Assembly: GCA_027487555.1 (NCBI GenBank)
Contig: JAIYDI010000028.1
Coordinates: 52,507 to 116,506, forward strand
Source: Hyphomicrobiales bacterium
GTDB taxonomy: Bacteria > Pseudomonadota > Alphaproteobacteria > Rhizobiales > Devosiaceae
Length of the DNA stretch: 64,000 nt
Direction: 5' to 3'
Shown one piece after another: positions 26,904 to 35,784 of the stretch. Below the pieces are notes generated by a model. It searched no databases, had not been told where the DNA came from, and saw nothing but the letters and a program-made list of their open reading frames with translations. The position numbers and the translations under genes are program-made. Position 1 is the stretch's first letter, and the number at the start of each line of letters is the position of its first letter.

Positions 26904-28526
26904 TTACGACTTTGGCGACACGTCGCTGATCCGGCCATCGGTATAAGGTGTGTAGGCTCCGCCCCTTGACGCGATGAAATCTGCCAGCACGTTTTCGAGC
27001 GGCGGCCCGAAATCATAGGCGTTGACCGCATTGGAGCCGAACAGGGCGTAACCATCGCCACCGCCGCGCACGAAGTTGTTGGTCACGAGGCTATAGGTCT
27101 TGGCTGGGTCGAGCTTCACCCAGGCCCCGCTCTCTTCGGTCAGCACATCGCCGACGAGACGGCTGCCCGCGGGCTTGGTCTTGTCGAAGCTGTACTTGAG
27201 GCCCGCGACCTGCGGGAAGCGACCGGCCCCATTTTCGATATCGCTGAGGCCATTCTCCAGCGAGGCGAGGATATCGGCGCCGTTGAGCTGGAAGGTCGCG
27301 AGCGTGTTGGAGAAGGGGAGCACGGTCAGCACTTCGCCCATGGTGATCTCGCCCGCGTCGATCGAGGCACGGACACCGCCACCGTTCTGGATGGCGATGG
27401 TGACGCCTTCGCCCTTGACGCGGTCGAGCATCGCGTCAGCGACGAGGTTGCCCATGGCGCATTCGGTGGCGCGGCAGATCTCGCGAGCGCCCTCGATGGC
27501 GGCCGTTGCCGTGCCGATCACCTTGGCTTTCAGCTCTTCCAGCGGCTTGCCTGCCTCGGCGACGCGAGCAATGAAGCCTTCGTCGGGCTTCACCGATGCA
27601 TCGAGAAGGATCGGCGCACCTTCGGCCTTCACGACCTTGCCCGCATCGTCCCAGGTGATGGTGATATCGCCAAGGTACTTGCCATACTGGCCGGCCTGCA
27701 CCACGGGAACGTCGGTGCCTTCGGGGCTCTTGACCAGTGTCGGGTATGGGCCGGCGGCCTTCTCGTCGGTGGAGGAGAGGTAGGTGTGCGAATGGCCACC
27801 GACGATCAGGTCCACGCCAGGCACGGCGGCGGCGAGCTTCTTGTCAGGCTCGTAGCCGAGATGGCTGAGCAGGATGATCTTGGTGATACCGGCAGCCGAG
27901 AGCTTCTCGGCTTCCGCCTTCACGAACGCCTCGGCATCGGAAAAAGTGACGGCACCCACCGTGGCGATCTCCGGCGTTTCCTCGGTGAGGGCGCCGATCA
28001 CGCCGATCTTTTCGCCCCCGACCTCGAGGATGTAGGAACCGGCCGGCCGGCCCTTCAGGTCCGGATCCTTCGAGGTATCGAAATTGCCACCGACGATCGG
28101 GAACTTGGCCAGATCGAGGAACTTGGCGAATTCCGCCGGGCCGTCGTCGAACTCGTGGTTGCCGGTGGCGACCACGTCGAAGCCCATGTCGTTCATGAAG
28201 TCCGCGACGATCTGCGATTTGTACTGGGTGTAGAACAGGCTGCCCTGGAACTCGTCACCGGCCGACAGCAGCACGAGATTGGTGCCGGCGGCCTTTGCCG
28301 CGTCCCGCTTCATGTCGATGGCGGTCTTCAGCCGAGCAATGCCGCCGAAGCACTCGCCCTTTTGCTCGCCTTCGGCATTGCACGTGGAATCGGTCTTGGT
28401 GATCGACTCGAAGCGCGCGTGAAAGTCGTTGATGTGCAGAATTTGGAGCGAGAAGTCCGCCAGCGCCGACCCGGAAAACCCGGTCATCAGGGCGAGGGCG
28501 GTGGTACCGAGCAATATTCGATGCAT
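26904..28526 (-). CDS. 5'-nucleotidase / 2',3'-cyclic phosphodiesterase family protein (UshA-like)
   Basis: 540 residues with a signal peptide (LLGTTALALMTGFSGSALA), the metallophosphoesterase motifs LHINDFHARF (residues 28-37), GNHEFDDGP and GGHSHTYL, and a C-terminal 5'-nucleotidase substrate domain containing QNGGGVRASIDAGEITMGE. It would hydrolyse nucleotides or sugar nucleotides in the periplasm for phosphate or nucleoside salvage. The ATG at 28526 has AAGGAT upstream; the longer in-frame extension to 28766 is rejected because it precedes the signal peptide. Confidence 0.92.
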   Translation of the reverse strand: MHRILLGTTALALMTGFSGSALADFSLQILHINDFHARFESITKTDSTCNAEGEQKGECFGGIARLKTAIDMKRDAAKAAGTNLVLLSAGDEFQGSLFYTQYKSQIVADFMNDMGFDVVATGNHEFDDGPAEFAKFLDLAKFPIVGGNFDTSKDPDLKGRPAGSYILEVGGEKIGVIGALTEETPEIATVGAVTFSDAEAFVKAEAEKLSAAGITKIILLSHLGYEPDKKLAAAVPGVDLIVGGHSHTYLSSTDEKAAGPYPTLVKSPEGTDVPVVQAGQYGKYLGDITITWDDAGKVVKAEGAPILLDASVKPDEGFIARVAEAGKPLEELKAKVIGTATAAIEGAREICRATECAMGNLVADAMLDRVKGEGVTIAIQNGGGVRASIDAGEITMGEVLTVLPFSNTLATFQLNGADILASLENGLSDIENGAGRFPQVAGLKYSFDKTKPAGSRLVGDVLTEESGAWVKLDPAKTYSLVTNNFVRGGGDGYALFGSNAVNAYDFGPPLENVLADFIASRGGAYTPYTDGRISDVSPKS

Positions 28527-28807
28527 TTTGCCTATCCTTCCAGAACGACGTCGGCTGGGGCCATGCCGACACGAGGGGAGAAACTCCCACGCATGTACGA
28601 CGCGCATGTAACGGGGCGGAGGCCGCGAACCACGTGCCTGCAATTGGCCATTCCGCCCCGAACTCCGCCACCTGCAAACCACGCAATCCCGGATTTGTTC
28701 ACGGCTTTTCAACCCTGCCGCCAGATCATGCAGGTCTCGGGGTGCATGGTATCGGCGTCGAAACACTCTTCGCGCTAGCTGTCCCCGGACATTGTGCCGG
28801 AGATGAT

Positions 28808-29254
28808 ATGAGTGCCTCGCTCGAAAGCCTGATGCGCGATCCGATGACCTTGTCCGACGATCTGGACCGGCGCTCGCCCATCATCGAACTGGTCTTCTTC
28901 GCGCTCGTTGGCGGCAGCGGAGCCGTCGCCTTCGTGCTGATATCCAATTTCGCCATCGCGCTCGGTACCCCCATGCCGGACTGGGTGGTCAGCTCGCTGA
29001 CCTATGCGGCGCTGATCCTGCCCGTCTACGCCATGCACCGGAAGCTCAGCTTCCAGTCAGAAGCGCCGCATCGGTCGGCGCTGCCGAAATATATTGCGGT
29101 GCAGGTCACGGGGCTCTGTCTGGCCTCTGTGTTCTCCTACGTGTTCTACGCCATGTTCGGCCTCCATTCGGCCTTCGCTTCCGTGCTGGTGATCGGGCTC
29201 ACGTCCGGCGTGAACTTCTTCGTCCTGCGCCTCTGGGCCTTCGCCACCAAATAG
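28808..29254 (+). CDS. GtrA family membrane protein
   Basis: 148 residues with four hydrophobic segments, the first IELVFFALVGGSGAVAFVLI and a last VLVIGLTSGVNFFVLRLWAF, the GtrA pattern. GtrA proteins are thought to translocate polyprenyl-linked sugars during surface glycan modification. A GGAG lies just before the ATG. The methyltransferase follows 8 bp later, suggesting a two-gene unit for surface glycolipid work. Confidence 0.85.
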   Translation: MSASLESLMRDPMTLSDDLDRRSPIIELVFFALVGGSGAVAFVLISNFAIALGTPMPDWVVSSLTYAALILPVYAMHRKLSFQSEAPHRSALPKYIAVQVTGLCLASVFSYVFYAMFGLHSAFASVLVIGLTSGVNFFVLRLWAFATK

Positions 29255-29262
29255 GATTGTCC

Positions 29263-29889
29263 ATGGCGCTCGGAACCCAGGCGAAACTGCTGTTGAACCG
29301 CGTGCACGGCCGCGCGGTGTTCGGGCGTCGCGTGCGGGTACTGGCCGGGCACCTTGCGACAGCGATCCCGACTGGCGGCGCGGTGCTCGATCTCGGGGCC
29401 GGAGACGGTTCCATCGCGAGGGCCATCATGGCGCTGCGGCCCGATCTCGCGTTCGAGGGGGTGGATGTGATGCTCCGCCCCGCGACGCAGATTCCCGTCT
29501 CGGTATACGACGGCGTGACGCTGCCCTTCGCGGATGGCGCCTTCGACTACGTCACCATTGTCGATGTCCTGCACCATACCGACGATCCGGCGGCAGTGCT
29601 TGCCGAAGCACGGCGCGTGGCGCGGCACGGTGTGATCGTCAAGGATCACCGGCTCGAAGGCGTGCTGGCAGGCGCGACCCTGCGCTTCATGGATTGGGTC
29701 GGCAACCGCGGTCACGATGTGGTGCTGCCCTACAACTACCTCTCTGATCGGCAATGGGACGGTGTGTTCACGACGGCCGGGCTGGTGCGCGCCACGGCCA
29801 ATCAGCGGCTCGCGATCTATCCTTTCCCCTTCTCCTTGCTCTTCGACAGGGGCCTGCACTTCGTTGCACGGCTCGTTCCCGCCGCCTGA
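29263..29889 (+). CDS. Class I SAM-dependent methyltransferase
   Basis: 208 residues with the SAM-binding motif AVLDLGAGDGSIARAI (residue about 44) and the post-motif FDYVTIVDVLHHTDDPAAVL, typical of Methyltransf_11/25 proteins. The substrate is unknown; adjacency to GtrA suggests a lipid or glycan. The start is the ATG at 29263 (AGGA upstream); an in-frame TTG lies 6 bp before. Confidence 0.87.
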   Translation: MALGTQAKLLLNRVHGRAVFGRRVRVLAGHLATAIPTGGAVLDLGAGDGSIARAIMALRPDLAFEGVDVMLRPATQIPVSVYDGVTLPFADGAFDYVTIVDVLHHTDDPAAVLAEARRVARHGVIVKDHRLEGVLAGATLRFMDWVGNRGHDVVLPYNYLSDRQWDGVFTTAGLVRATANQRLAIYPFPFSLLFDRGLHFVARLVPAA

Positions 29890-29970
29890 ACCGAAAGTTC
29901 CGGAATTTTCGTCTGGCGTCCGTGGCGGCTTCGGCTAATCTCCGCGCCGGTTTCGAAAGGGAGGTTTGCG

Positions 29971-30612
29971 ATGCGCAGCGCTTTGATCGTTTGGGGCGGG
30001 TGGGAAGGCCATGATCCGGAGGAGTGCGCCGCGATCTACCGTCGCTGGCTGCACGAAGACGGGTTTTCGGTGCGTGTCGAGACGAGCCCGGAAGTCTTCG
30101 CCGAGCCGGATATCAGGAATCTGTCACTGATCATTCCCTGCACGACAATGAGCACCATCTCGCGCGAGGCGGCCAACAATCTCGCCGCGGCCATCGAAGG
30201 CGGCGTCGGCATGGCCGGCCACCACGGCACGATGGGCGACGCCTTCCACGACTCCCCGGTCTATCAGTTCATCACCGGCGGGCAGTGGGTGTCGCACCCC
30301 GGCAACATCATCGACTACACCGTGGACGTCACCAGGCCCGACGATCCGATCATGCAGGGGATCACGTCGTTCCCGTATCACTCGGAACAGTACTACATGC
30401 ATGTCGATCCCGGTGTTGAGGTCCTCGCGACCACCACCTTCTCGGGCGAACATGCCAGCTGGATCAAGGGCGTGGTGATGCCGGTGGTCTGGAAGAAGAT
30501 GTTTGGGGCAGGGCGGGTATTCTATTCCTCGCTCGGGCACCGTGCGGCCGAGTTCGAGAACCCGAACATGGCCACCATCCTGCGTCGCGGCCTCAACTGG
30601 GCCGCGCGCTGA
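29971..30612 (+). CDS. ThuA-like domain protein (second copy)
   Basis: 213 residues, a shorter ThuA-family protein: ALIVWGGWEGHDPEECAAIY at the start, a central GGVGMAGHHGTMGDAFHDSP and VVWKKMFGAGRVFYSSLGHR at the end. It belongs to the ThuA/trehalose utilization superfamily but not to the same subgroup as the operon copy. AAGGGAGG precedes the ATG. The substrate is unknown; probably sugar metabolism. Confidence 0.85.
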   Translation: MRSALIVWGGWEGHDPEECAAIYRRWLHEDGFSVRVETSPEVFAEPDIRNLSLIIPCTTMSTISREAANNLAAAIEGGVGMAGHHGTMGDAFHDSPVYQFITGGQWVSHPGNIIDYTVDVTRPDDPIMQGITSFPYHSEQYYMHVDPGVEVLATTTFSGEHASWIKGVVMPVVWKKMFGAGRVFYSSLGHRAAEFENPNMATILRRGLNWAAR

Positions 30613-30707
30613 GCGTCAGCGGAACCGGTAACTTTGCCGTGATGCCGCGCTGACGGCGCCCCCGCTGCCGTTACTTGTGGCAACGGGCGGTCGTCGAGGG
30701 AGCGGAA

Positions 30708-31577
30708 ATGGCAACGGATGTGATGGATGACGGATCGGCGGAGCCGGCAACGGCGCCGCCGCCCGGGGCGAAAGGACCGCTGGTCTACCGCCAGTCGATC
30801 TTCACGCGCGTGACCCACTGGGTCTGGGCCGTGGCAATGTTCTTCCTGCTGCTGTCGGGCCTGCAGATCTGGAACGCCCATCCGGTGCTCTATATCGGGC
30901 AGCAGTCGGGCTTCGAGTTCGAAAACAGCATCCTCGAGATCGGCGCCGAGAACACACCCGATGGTCCGCGTGGCTTCACCACGCTGTTCGGCCAGAAATT
31001 CGATACGACGGGGCTGCTCGGCATGAGCACGCTCAATGGCCAGCCCAACTATGTCGGCTTTCCCTCCTGGGCGACGATTCCCTCCGTCCGCGACCTTGCG
31101 ACCGGGCGCGTCGTGCATTTCTTCTTCGCCTGGATCCTCGTTGCGACACTGGCCGTCTGGCTCCTTGCCAGCCTCGTGAACCGGCATCTGTGGCGCGACA
31201 TCATCCTGAAGCCGCGCGACCTGCGGGATTTGCCTCGTGATATCTGGGATCACCTGCGCTTCCGCTTCGAGCATCGGCGGCGCTACAGCCCGCTGCAGAA
31301 ACTCGCGTATTTCATCGTCCTGGTTGGTCTCTTCCCGCTGATCATCCTGACTGGTCTCGCCATGTCGCCGGGCATGAACGCCGCCTGGCCTTGGCAGATC
31401 GAAATCTTTGGCGGACGGCAGACCGCCCGGACCATTCATTTCGTCGCGATGATGGGCTTCGTCATTTTCTTCGTCGTGCACGTCGCGATGGTGGTGCTTG
31501 CCGGGCCGCTCAATGAACTGCGCTCGATGGTCACCGGCTGGTATCGCGTCAGCCCCGGCATGGAGAATGACAAATGA
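30708..31577 (+). CDS. Cytochrome b subunit / membrane anchor for a molybdopterin oxidoreductase
   Basis: 289 residues with four or five membrane segments and histidines in them (RVTHWVWAVAMFFLLLSG, RVVHFFFAWILVATLAVW, ARTIHFVAMMGFVIFFVVH) suited to bind b-type heme. It resembles the thiosulfate reductase/formate dehydrogenase cytochrome b family. Its last codons overlap the next gene (ATGA), so it probably exchanges electrons between the quinone pool and that molybdoprotein. The ATG at 30708 follows GGGAGCGGAA. Confidence 0.87.
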   Translation: MATDVMDDGSAEPATAPPPGAKGPLVYRQSIFTRVTHWVWAVAMFFLLLSGLQIWNAHPVLYIGQQSGFEFENSILEIGAENTPDGPRGFTTLFGQKFDTTGLLGMSTLNGQPNYVGFPSWATIPSVRDLATGRVVHFFFAWILVATLAVWLLASLVNRHLWRDIILKPRDLRDLPRDIWDHLRFRFEHRRRYSPLQKLAYFIVLVGLFPLIILTGLAMSPGMNAAWPWQIEIFGGRQTARTIHFVAMMGFVIFFVVHVAMVVLAGPLNELRSMVTGWYRVSPGMENDK

Positions 31578-32371
31578 GCGGCCTCATCCTCAACCGCCGT
31601 CGCCTGCTGCGCCTTGGGGCCGTCGGCGCGGGCAGCCTCGCTCTGGCCGGCTGTGACCAGTTCGATTTCCTCGTCGACCGCAACGACCCCACACGCAACT
31701 TCCTCGAGCGCGCCAATGACCTGACTTATGCAGCGCAGCGCGCGCTGGTCGGTCAGCAGGCTATGGCCAAGGAATTCGCCGAAACGGAAATCCGGCAGGG
31801 TCAGAAGCCGAACGGCTCGACCGATCCGCGTCAGAACTCCGAGATCTACCGGAAACTGATCGCCGGCGACTGGAGCGACTATCGGCTGAAGATCACCGGC
31901 CTCGTCGAAACCGAGATGTCCTATACCCTCGCCGAGCTGCGCAACATGCCCAGCCGCACGCAGATTACCCGGCACGATTGCGTCGAGGGCTGGAGCTGTA
32001 TCGCCAAATGGACCGGGGTCCCGCTCGGGCGCCTGCTCGACGCGGCGAAGGTGAAGCCGACGGCCCGCTTCGTTGTCTTCCAGTGCTACGACGCGCTGGG
32101 CGGCGGGCTGGCCGGGCCGCAGCCCTATTACGAAAGCTGCGACCTCATCGACGCCTTCCATCCGCAGACCATCGCGGCCTTCGGGTTGAACGGCCAGGCC
32201 TTGCCGGTGGAGAATGGCGCACCCATCCGCATCCGCAATGAGCGGGCGCTGGGCTACAAGCAGCCGAAATATGTCCATACCATCGAACTGGTGGAGAGCT
32301 TCAGTCGCTTTGGGCTGGGACAAGGCGGTTATTGGGAAGACCGCGGTTACGATTGGTACGGGGGCATCTGA
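31574..32371 (+). CDS. Molybdopterin-dependent oxidoreductase (sulfite oxidase/MsrP-like), Tat lipoprotein
   Basis: 265 residues: a twin-arginine leader NRRRLLRLGAVGAG and directly after it a lipobox LALAGC (Cys near residue 27), so it may be a Tat-exported lipoprotein. The oxidoreductase molybdopterin domain shows HDCVEGWSCIAKWTGVPL, where the Cys before VEGW is the expected Mo ligand, and FQCYDALGGG. The partner cytochrome b overlaps by 4 bases. The substrate is unknown; the family includes MsrP and sulfite dehydrogenases. Confidence 0.87.
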   Translation: MSGLILNRRRLLRLGAVGAGSLALAGCDQFDFLVDRNDPTRNFLERANDLTYAAQRALVGQQAMAKEFAETEIRQGQKPNGSTDPRQNSEIYRKLIAGDWSDYRLKITGLVETEMSYTLAELRNMPSRTQITRHDCVEGWSCIAKWTGVPLGRLLDAAKVKPTARFVVFQCYDALGGGLAGPQPYYESCDLIDAFHPQTIAAFGLNGQALPVENGAPIRIRNERALGYKQPKYVHTIELVESFSRFGLGQGGYWEDRGYDWYGGI

Positions 32372-32671
32372 TGTCCCGGCCCCGGCGCGGCAAGTGCATG
32401 CAGCAAGCCAGCCCTGCATTCGCCGCGCTTGCCTTTTGGGCACGACAGGCACATATACGGCGTATTCGACCCGCTTGAGGCGGGCGATGGGCTTCTCTTC
32501 TTATCGGCCAGAACGGTGAGCGGCGAAGCACCCCGGCACAAATGCCGGGCGTGAGCGCAACCGTGCGGCGACTTTCCAGCTGCCATTGCACCGATAGACA
32601 TGCGCGCCAGTTCGGCGCGCCGAACGCGCATGGACCTCTGGAACCAGGCGCCGAACAGAAAGACTTGCACT
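32372..32671 (+). promoter_or_regulatory. Long structured leader upstream of the DEAD-box helicase gene
   Basis: 300 bp with several inverted repeats: CCCGGCA / TGCCGGG near 32530-32550; GCGCGCC / GGCGCGC at 32602-32620; and the alternative CATGCGCG (32599-32606) / CGCGCATG (32625-32632). The last two cannot form together. DEAD-box helicase genes often carry long regulated 5' leaders; this one may be temperature- or structure-controlled. No promoter was assigned. Confidence 0.45.
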
Positions 32672-34033
32672 TTGACAACCACATTCGCCGATCTTGGCCT
32701 TCCCGAGCCGCTGTTGAGCGCTCTCAAGGCCGCCGGCTTCGAGACCCCCACCCCCATTCAGGCCAAGGCCATCCCGCCGCAGCTTGAGCGGAAGGATATC
32801 ATGGGCATCGCCCAGACCGGGTCGGGCAAGACAGCGGCTTTTGGCCTGCCGATCCTTGCCGGCCTGCTCGGGTTGACGGGGAAGGCCCGCCCGCTCACCA
32901 CCCGCGCCCTGATCCTCGCGCCGACCCGCGAACTCGCCGTGCAGATCGACGAAGTGATGCGCAAGCTCTCGGGCCACGCCATCAGCACCGTGCTGGTGCT
33001 CGGCGGCACCTCGCGTCAGACGCAGGTCAACAAGATCGCCCGCGGTGTTGACGTCGTCATCGCGACGCCCGGCCGTCTCAAGGATCTCGTCGATGACGGC
33101 AAGCTACGCCTCAACGAGACGCGCTGGCTGGTGCTCGATGAAGCCGACCGCATGCTCGACATGGGCTTTATCGGCGCGGTCAAGTCGCTCGCAGCCGCTA
33201 TTGGCCCGCGCCGCCAGACCATGATGTTTTCGGCCACCATGGCGCCCGAAATCGCCGAACTGGCGAAATCGCTGCTCAAGGATCCGGTGCGCGTCGAGGC
33301 CAACCCGGCCGCGCAGACCGTTGGCACCATCGACCAGCGCGTCATCCTCGCCGGTTCGAAGGCAAAGCGCGGCGTGCTGAACGAACTGCTGGCCGATGAG
33401 GCGCTTGCCCGCGTCATCATCTTCTCGCGCACCAAGCATGGCGCCGACCGCGTCACGAAGAACCTTGCGATCGACGGTCATCAGGCGGCCGCTATCCATG
33501 GCAACAAGAGCCAGAATGCCCGCCAGGCGGCGCTCAAGGGCTTTGCGTCGGGCGCGGTGCGCATCCTGGTTGCCACCGATATCGCGGCGCGCGGCATCGA
33601 CGTGCCCGGCATCACCCACGTCATCAACTACGAACTGCCCGACGATGCAGAAAACTACGTGCACCGCATCGGCCGCACGGCGCGTAACGGCGCCTCTGGC
33701 TTCGCCATCACGCTGTGCGACGGTACCGAGCGCGACAAACTGCGCGATGTCGAGCGGCTGATCCGCCGCACGCTGCCCTATACCGGCGATCTCACGCAGC
33801 AGAACAATACCGGCGTGAAGGCCGCGCCGCCGCCGGTGCGTGGCGAAGCGCGTGAGCCGGCCTCGATGCCGAATTCCCTGAAGAAGCCCGAGCGCCGGCA
33901 TTTCTCCGGTGCCAAGAAGGCGGCCATCAACGAGCAGCGCGGCGGCAAAGGTGCCCCCGGCGGCGCACCCGGCAAGCAGCGCTGGGATCGCAAGCAGAAG
34001 CAGGCCGGCAAGGAACGCCGCGCTTCGGCATAA
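32672..34033 (+). CDS. rhlE: DEAD-box ATP-dependent RNA helicase (RhlE-like)
   Basis: Helicase core with the Q motif PTPIQAKAIPP, Walker A AQTGSGKTAAFG, motif Ib TPGRLKDL, DEAD box (LVLDEADRML), SAT motif (MFSATMA), motif V ATDIAARGIDVPG and motif VI HRIGRTARNG. The tail is basic and low-complexity (KKPERRHFSGAKKAA), as in RhlE. It would remodel RNA during cold adaptation, ribosome assembly or decay. I chose the TTG at 32672 because it gives MTTTFADLGLPEPLL, the usual RhlE N terminus; in-frame ATGs at 32600 and 32630 lie in the arms of an inverted repeat. The start is the least certain part. Confidence 0.9.
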   Translation: MTTTFADLGLPEPLLSALKAAGFETPTPIQAKAIPPQLERKDIMGIAQTGSGKTAAFGLPILAGLLGLTGKARPLTTRALILAPTRELAVQIDEVMRKLSGHAISTVLVLGGTSRQTQVNKIARGVDVVIATPGRLKDLVDDGKLRLNETRWLVLDEADRMLDMGFIGAVKSLAAAIGPRRQTMMFSATMAPEIAELAKSLLKDPVRVEANPAAQTVGTIDQRVILAGSKAKRGVLNELLADEALARVIIFSRTKHGADRVTKNLAIDGHQAAAIHGNKSQNARQAALKGFASGAVRILVATDIAARGIDVPGITHVINYELPDDAENYVHRIGRTARNGASGFAITLCDGTERDKLRDVERLIRRTLPYTGDLTQQNNTGVKAAPPPVRGEAREPASMPNSLKKPERRHFSGAKKAAINEQRGGKGAPGGAPGKQRWDRKQKQAGKERRASA

Positions 34034-34039
34034 GCATCA

Positions 34040-34078
34040 GGGGCCGGAAGGGGAAACTCTTCCGGCCCCATCGTTTTT
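34040..34078 (+). terminator. Rho-independent terminator of rhlE
   Basis: GGGGCCGGAAG / CTTCCGGCCCC, an 11-bp stem with an 8-nt loop, followed by ATCGTTTTT, 6 bp after the helicase stop. Confidence 0.9.
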
Positions 34079-34115
34079 CGCCAGACTATGTGTCGTGGAG
34101 GGACGGAGTTTGGCG

Positions 34116-34352
34116 ATGCAGAGGCCGACTATCTTTACGATCACCACCGTGTGGGATGCCGAAGCCGGTGTATGGGCCGGTCATTGCGATGATCTGCCCG
34201 CCGCTGCGAGCGCGGCTTCTCTCGATTCGCTCCTTGCCGATATCTCCGCGATGGCGAGTGATGTACTGCCGGACAATCACCCCGATCTCGACCCCGGTAG
34301 CGTCTTTCTTCAACTCACAGCGCTGAGCGACGCTGTCGCCTCCGCTGCCTGA
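34116..34352 (+). CDS. Small DUF1902-like protein
   Basis: 78 residues starting MQRPTIFTITTVWDAEAGVW, with a beta-hairpin-like start (TITTVWDAEAGVWAGHCDDL) and the segment SLLADISAMASDVLPDNHP. This resembles DUF1902 proteins, which have a HicB/ribbon-like antitoxin fold. No HicA-type toxin is adjacent, so a toxin-antitoxin role is not supported. GGAG lies 8 bp before the ATG. Confidence 0.65.
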   Translation: MQRPTIFTITTVWDAEAGVWAGHCDDLPAAASAASLDSLLADISAMASDVLPDNHPDLDPGSVFLQLTALSDAVASAA

Positions 34353-34485
34353 TGGCGCCGCGGGTTGACCGCCCCATTGCGCGCGCGCCTCGGAATCCGC
34401 CCAATTCATCCGCCGCGCCATGTTTGCCGTTCCAACCGACACGCGACTGCGTTAGGGACGAGCGGATATTGCACGGAGGCTGGTG

Positions 34486-35784
34486 ATGGCGTTTTCGGAT
34501 GTGTTTGCGCGCGTGGTGGCGGTGATTGGTGCGGGTGCGCTGACGGTACGTCGGTTGCAGGGCGTGCCTGACAAGCAGGCCTTCGGCAAGGCGCCAGTCA
34601 TCCCGGCCGCAAGGCCGCAGAACATCCCGACCTTGAAGATGCCGACCGCGACCGGCTGGGCGGGCGGCCATGTGCCGACGGCCGCGCCCGGCCTCAAGGT
34701 CAACGCCTTCGCCACCGGCCTGAAGCACCCGCGCTGGATCGAAGTGCTACCGAATGGCGACGTGCTCACCGCCGAGGCGCTGAACCTCGCAGGCGAAGTG
34801 AAGACGCTGTTCGATTATGCGATGTTCGTCACCATGAAGCGCGCAGCCGCGATTGGCGTCAGCCCGAACCGCATCACGCTGCTGCGCGATAGCGATGGCG
34901 ACGGGGTCGCCGAAACCCGCGAAACCTTCCTCGACGGCTTGAACCAGCCCTTCGGCATGGCGCTCAAGGGGTCCACCTTCTACGTCGGCAATACCGATGG
35001 CGTCGTCGCCTTCGAGTACCAGGATGGCGCGTCGCGCATCACCGGCCCCGGCAAGAAGCTGACCGCGCATCCCGGCGGCGGGCACTGGACGCGCAGCCTG
35101 TTGCTGAGCCCGGACAAGACCAAGATCTATATCGGCGTGGGGTCGCTCTCCAACATCGCCGAGGCCGGCATGGCTGTAGAGAAGGGGCGCGCGGCGATCC
35201 ACGAGCTCGATCTTGAAACCGGCTCCTCCCGCATCTTTGCCTCGGGCCTCCGCAACCCGGTCGGCCTCGCCTTCGAACCCAATACCGGCGCACTCTGGAC
35301 AGTGGTCAACGAGCGCGACGGGCTGGGCGACGAGACGCCGCCTGACTACCTGACGTCGGTCAAGGACGGTGGCTTTTACGGCTGGCCCTTCTGCTATTGG
35401 GGGCAGATCGTCGACGACCGCGTCCCGCAGGATGCGGCCATGGTGGCGAAGGCCATCCAGCCCGACTATGCGCTCGGCGGCCACACCGCGTCGCTCGGCC
35501 TCTGCTGGCACAAGGCCGACACGCTGCCAGGGTTCGGCGATGGCATGATCATCGGCCAGCACGGCTCGTGGAACCGCTCGACGCTCTCGGGCTATCGCGT
35601 GGTGTTCATCCCGTTCGAAAACGGCGCGCCGGCGGGCCCGGCCCGCGACATCCTCACGGGCTTCCTGTCGGATGACGAGAGCAAGTCCTATGGTCGTCCG
35701 GTCGGCGTCACGATCTCGCCCAAGGGCGAGCTGCTGGTGGCCGATGACGTGGGTGACGTGATCTGGCGCGTCACCGCCGCATGA
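34486..35784 (+). CDS. Sorbosone dehydrogenase / PQQ-type sugar dehydrogenase-like beta-propeller protein
   Basis: 432 residues beginning with a hydrophobic segment (VFARVVAVIGAGALTV), probably a signal anchor. Propeller blocks follow: LKHPRWIEVLPNGDVLTAEA, RNPVGLAFEPNTGALWTVVN and GQHGSWNRSTLSGYRVVFIP, the soluble glucose/sorbosone dehydrogenase pattern. It would oxidise a sugar in the periplasm, with PQQ as the family cofactor; PQQ binding was not verified here. The ATG at 34486 has GGAGG 6 bp before. The GNAT gene overlaps its stop. Confidence 0.85.
   Translation: MAFSDVFARVVAVIGAGALTVRRLQGVPDKQAFGKAPVIPAARPQNIPTLKMPTATGWAGGHVPTAAPGLKVNAFATGLKHPRWIEVLPNGDVLTAEALNLAGEVKTLFDYAMFVTMKRAAAIGVSPNRITLLRDSDGDGVAETRETFLDGLNQPFGMALKGSTFYVGNTDGVVAFEYQDGASRITGPGKKLTAHPGGGHWTRSLLLSPDKTKIYIGVGSLSNIAEAGMAVEKGRAAIHELDLETGSSRIFASGLRNPVGLAFEPNTGALWTVVNERDGLGDETPPDYLTSVKDGGFYGWPFCYWGQIVDDRVPQDAAMVAKAIQPDYALGGHTASLGLCWHKADTLPGFGDGMIIGQHGSWNRSTLSGYRVVFIPFENGAPAGPARDILTGFLSDDESKSYGRPVGVTISPKGELLVADDVGDVIWRVTAA

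Noticed and set aside
34116..34352. HicAB-type toxin-antitoxin locus at the DUF1902-like gene.
   Set aside because: No small HicA-like partner is adjacent; neighbours are the helicase and a sugar dehydrogenase.
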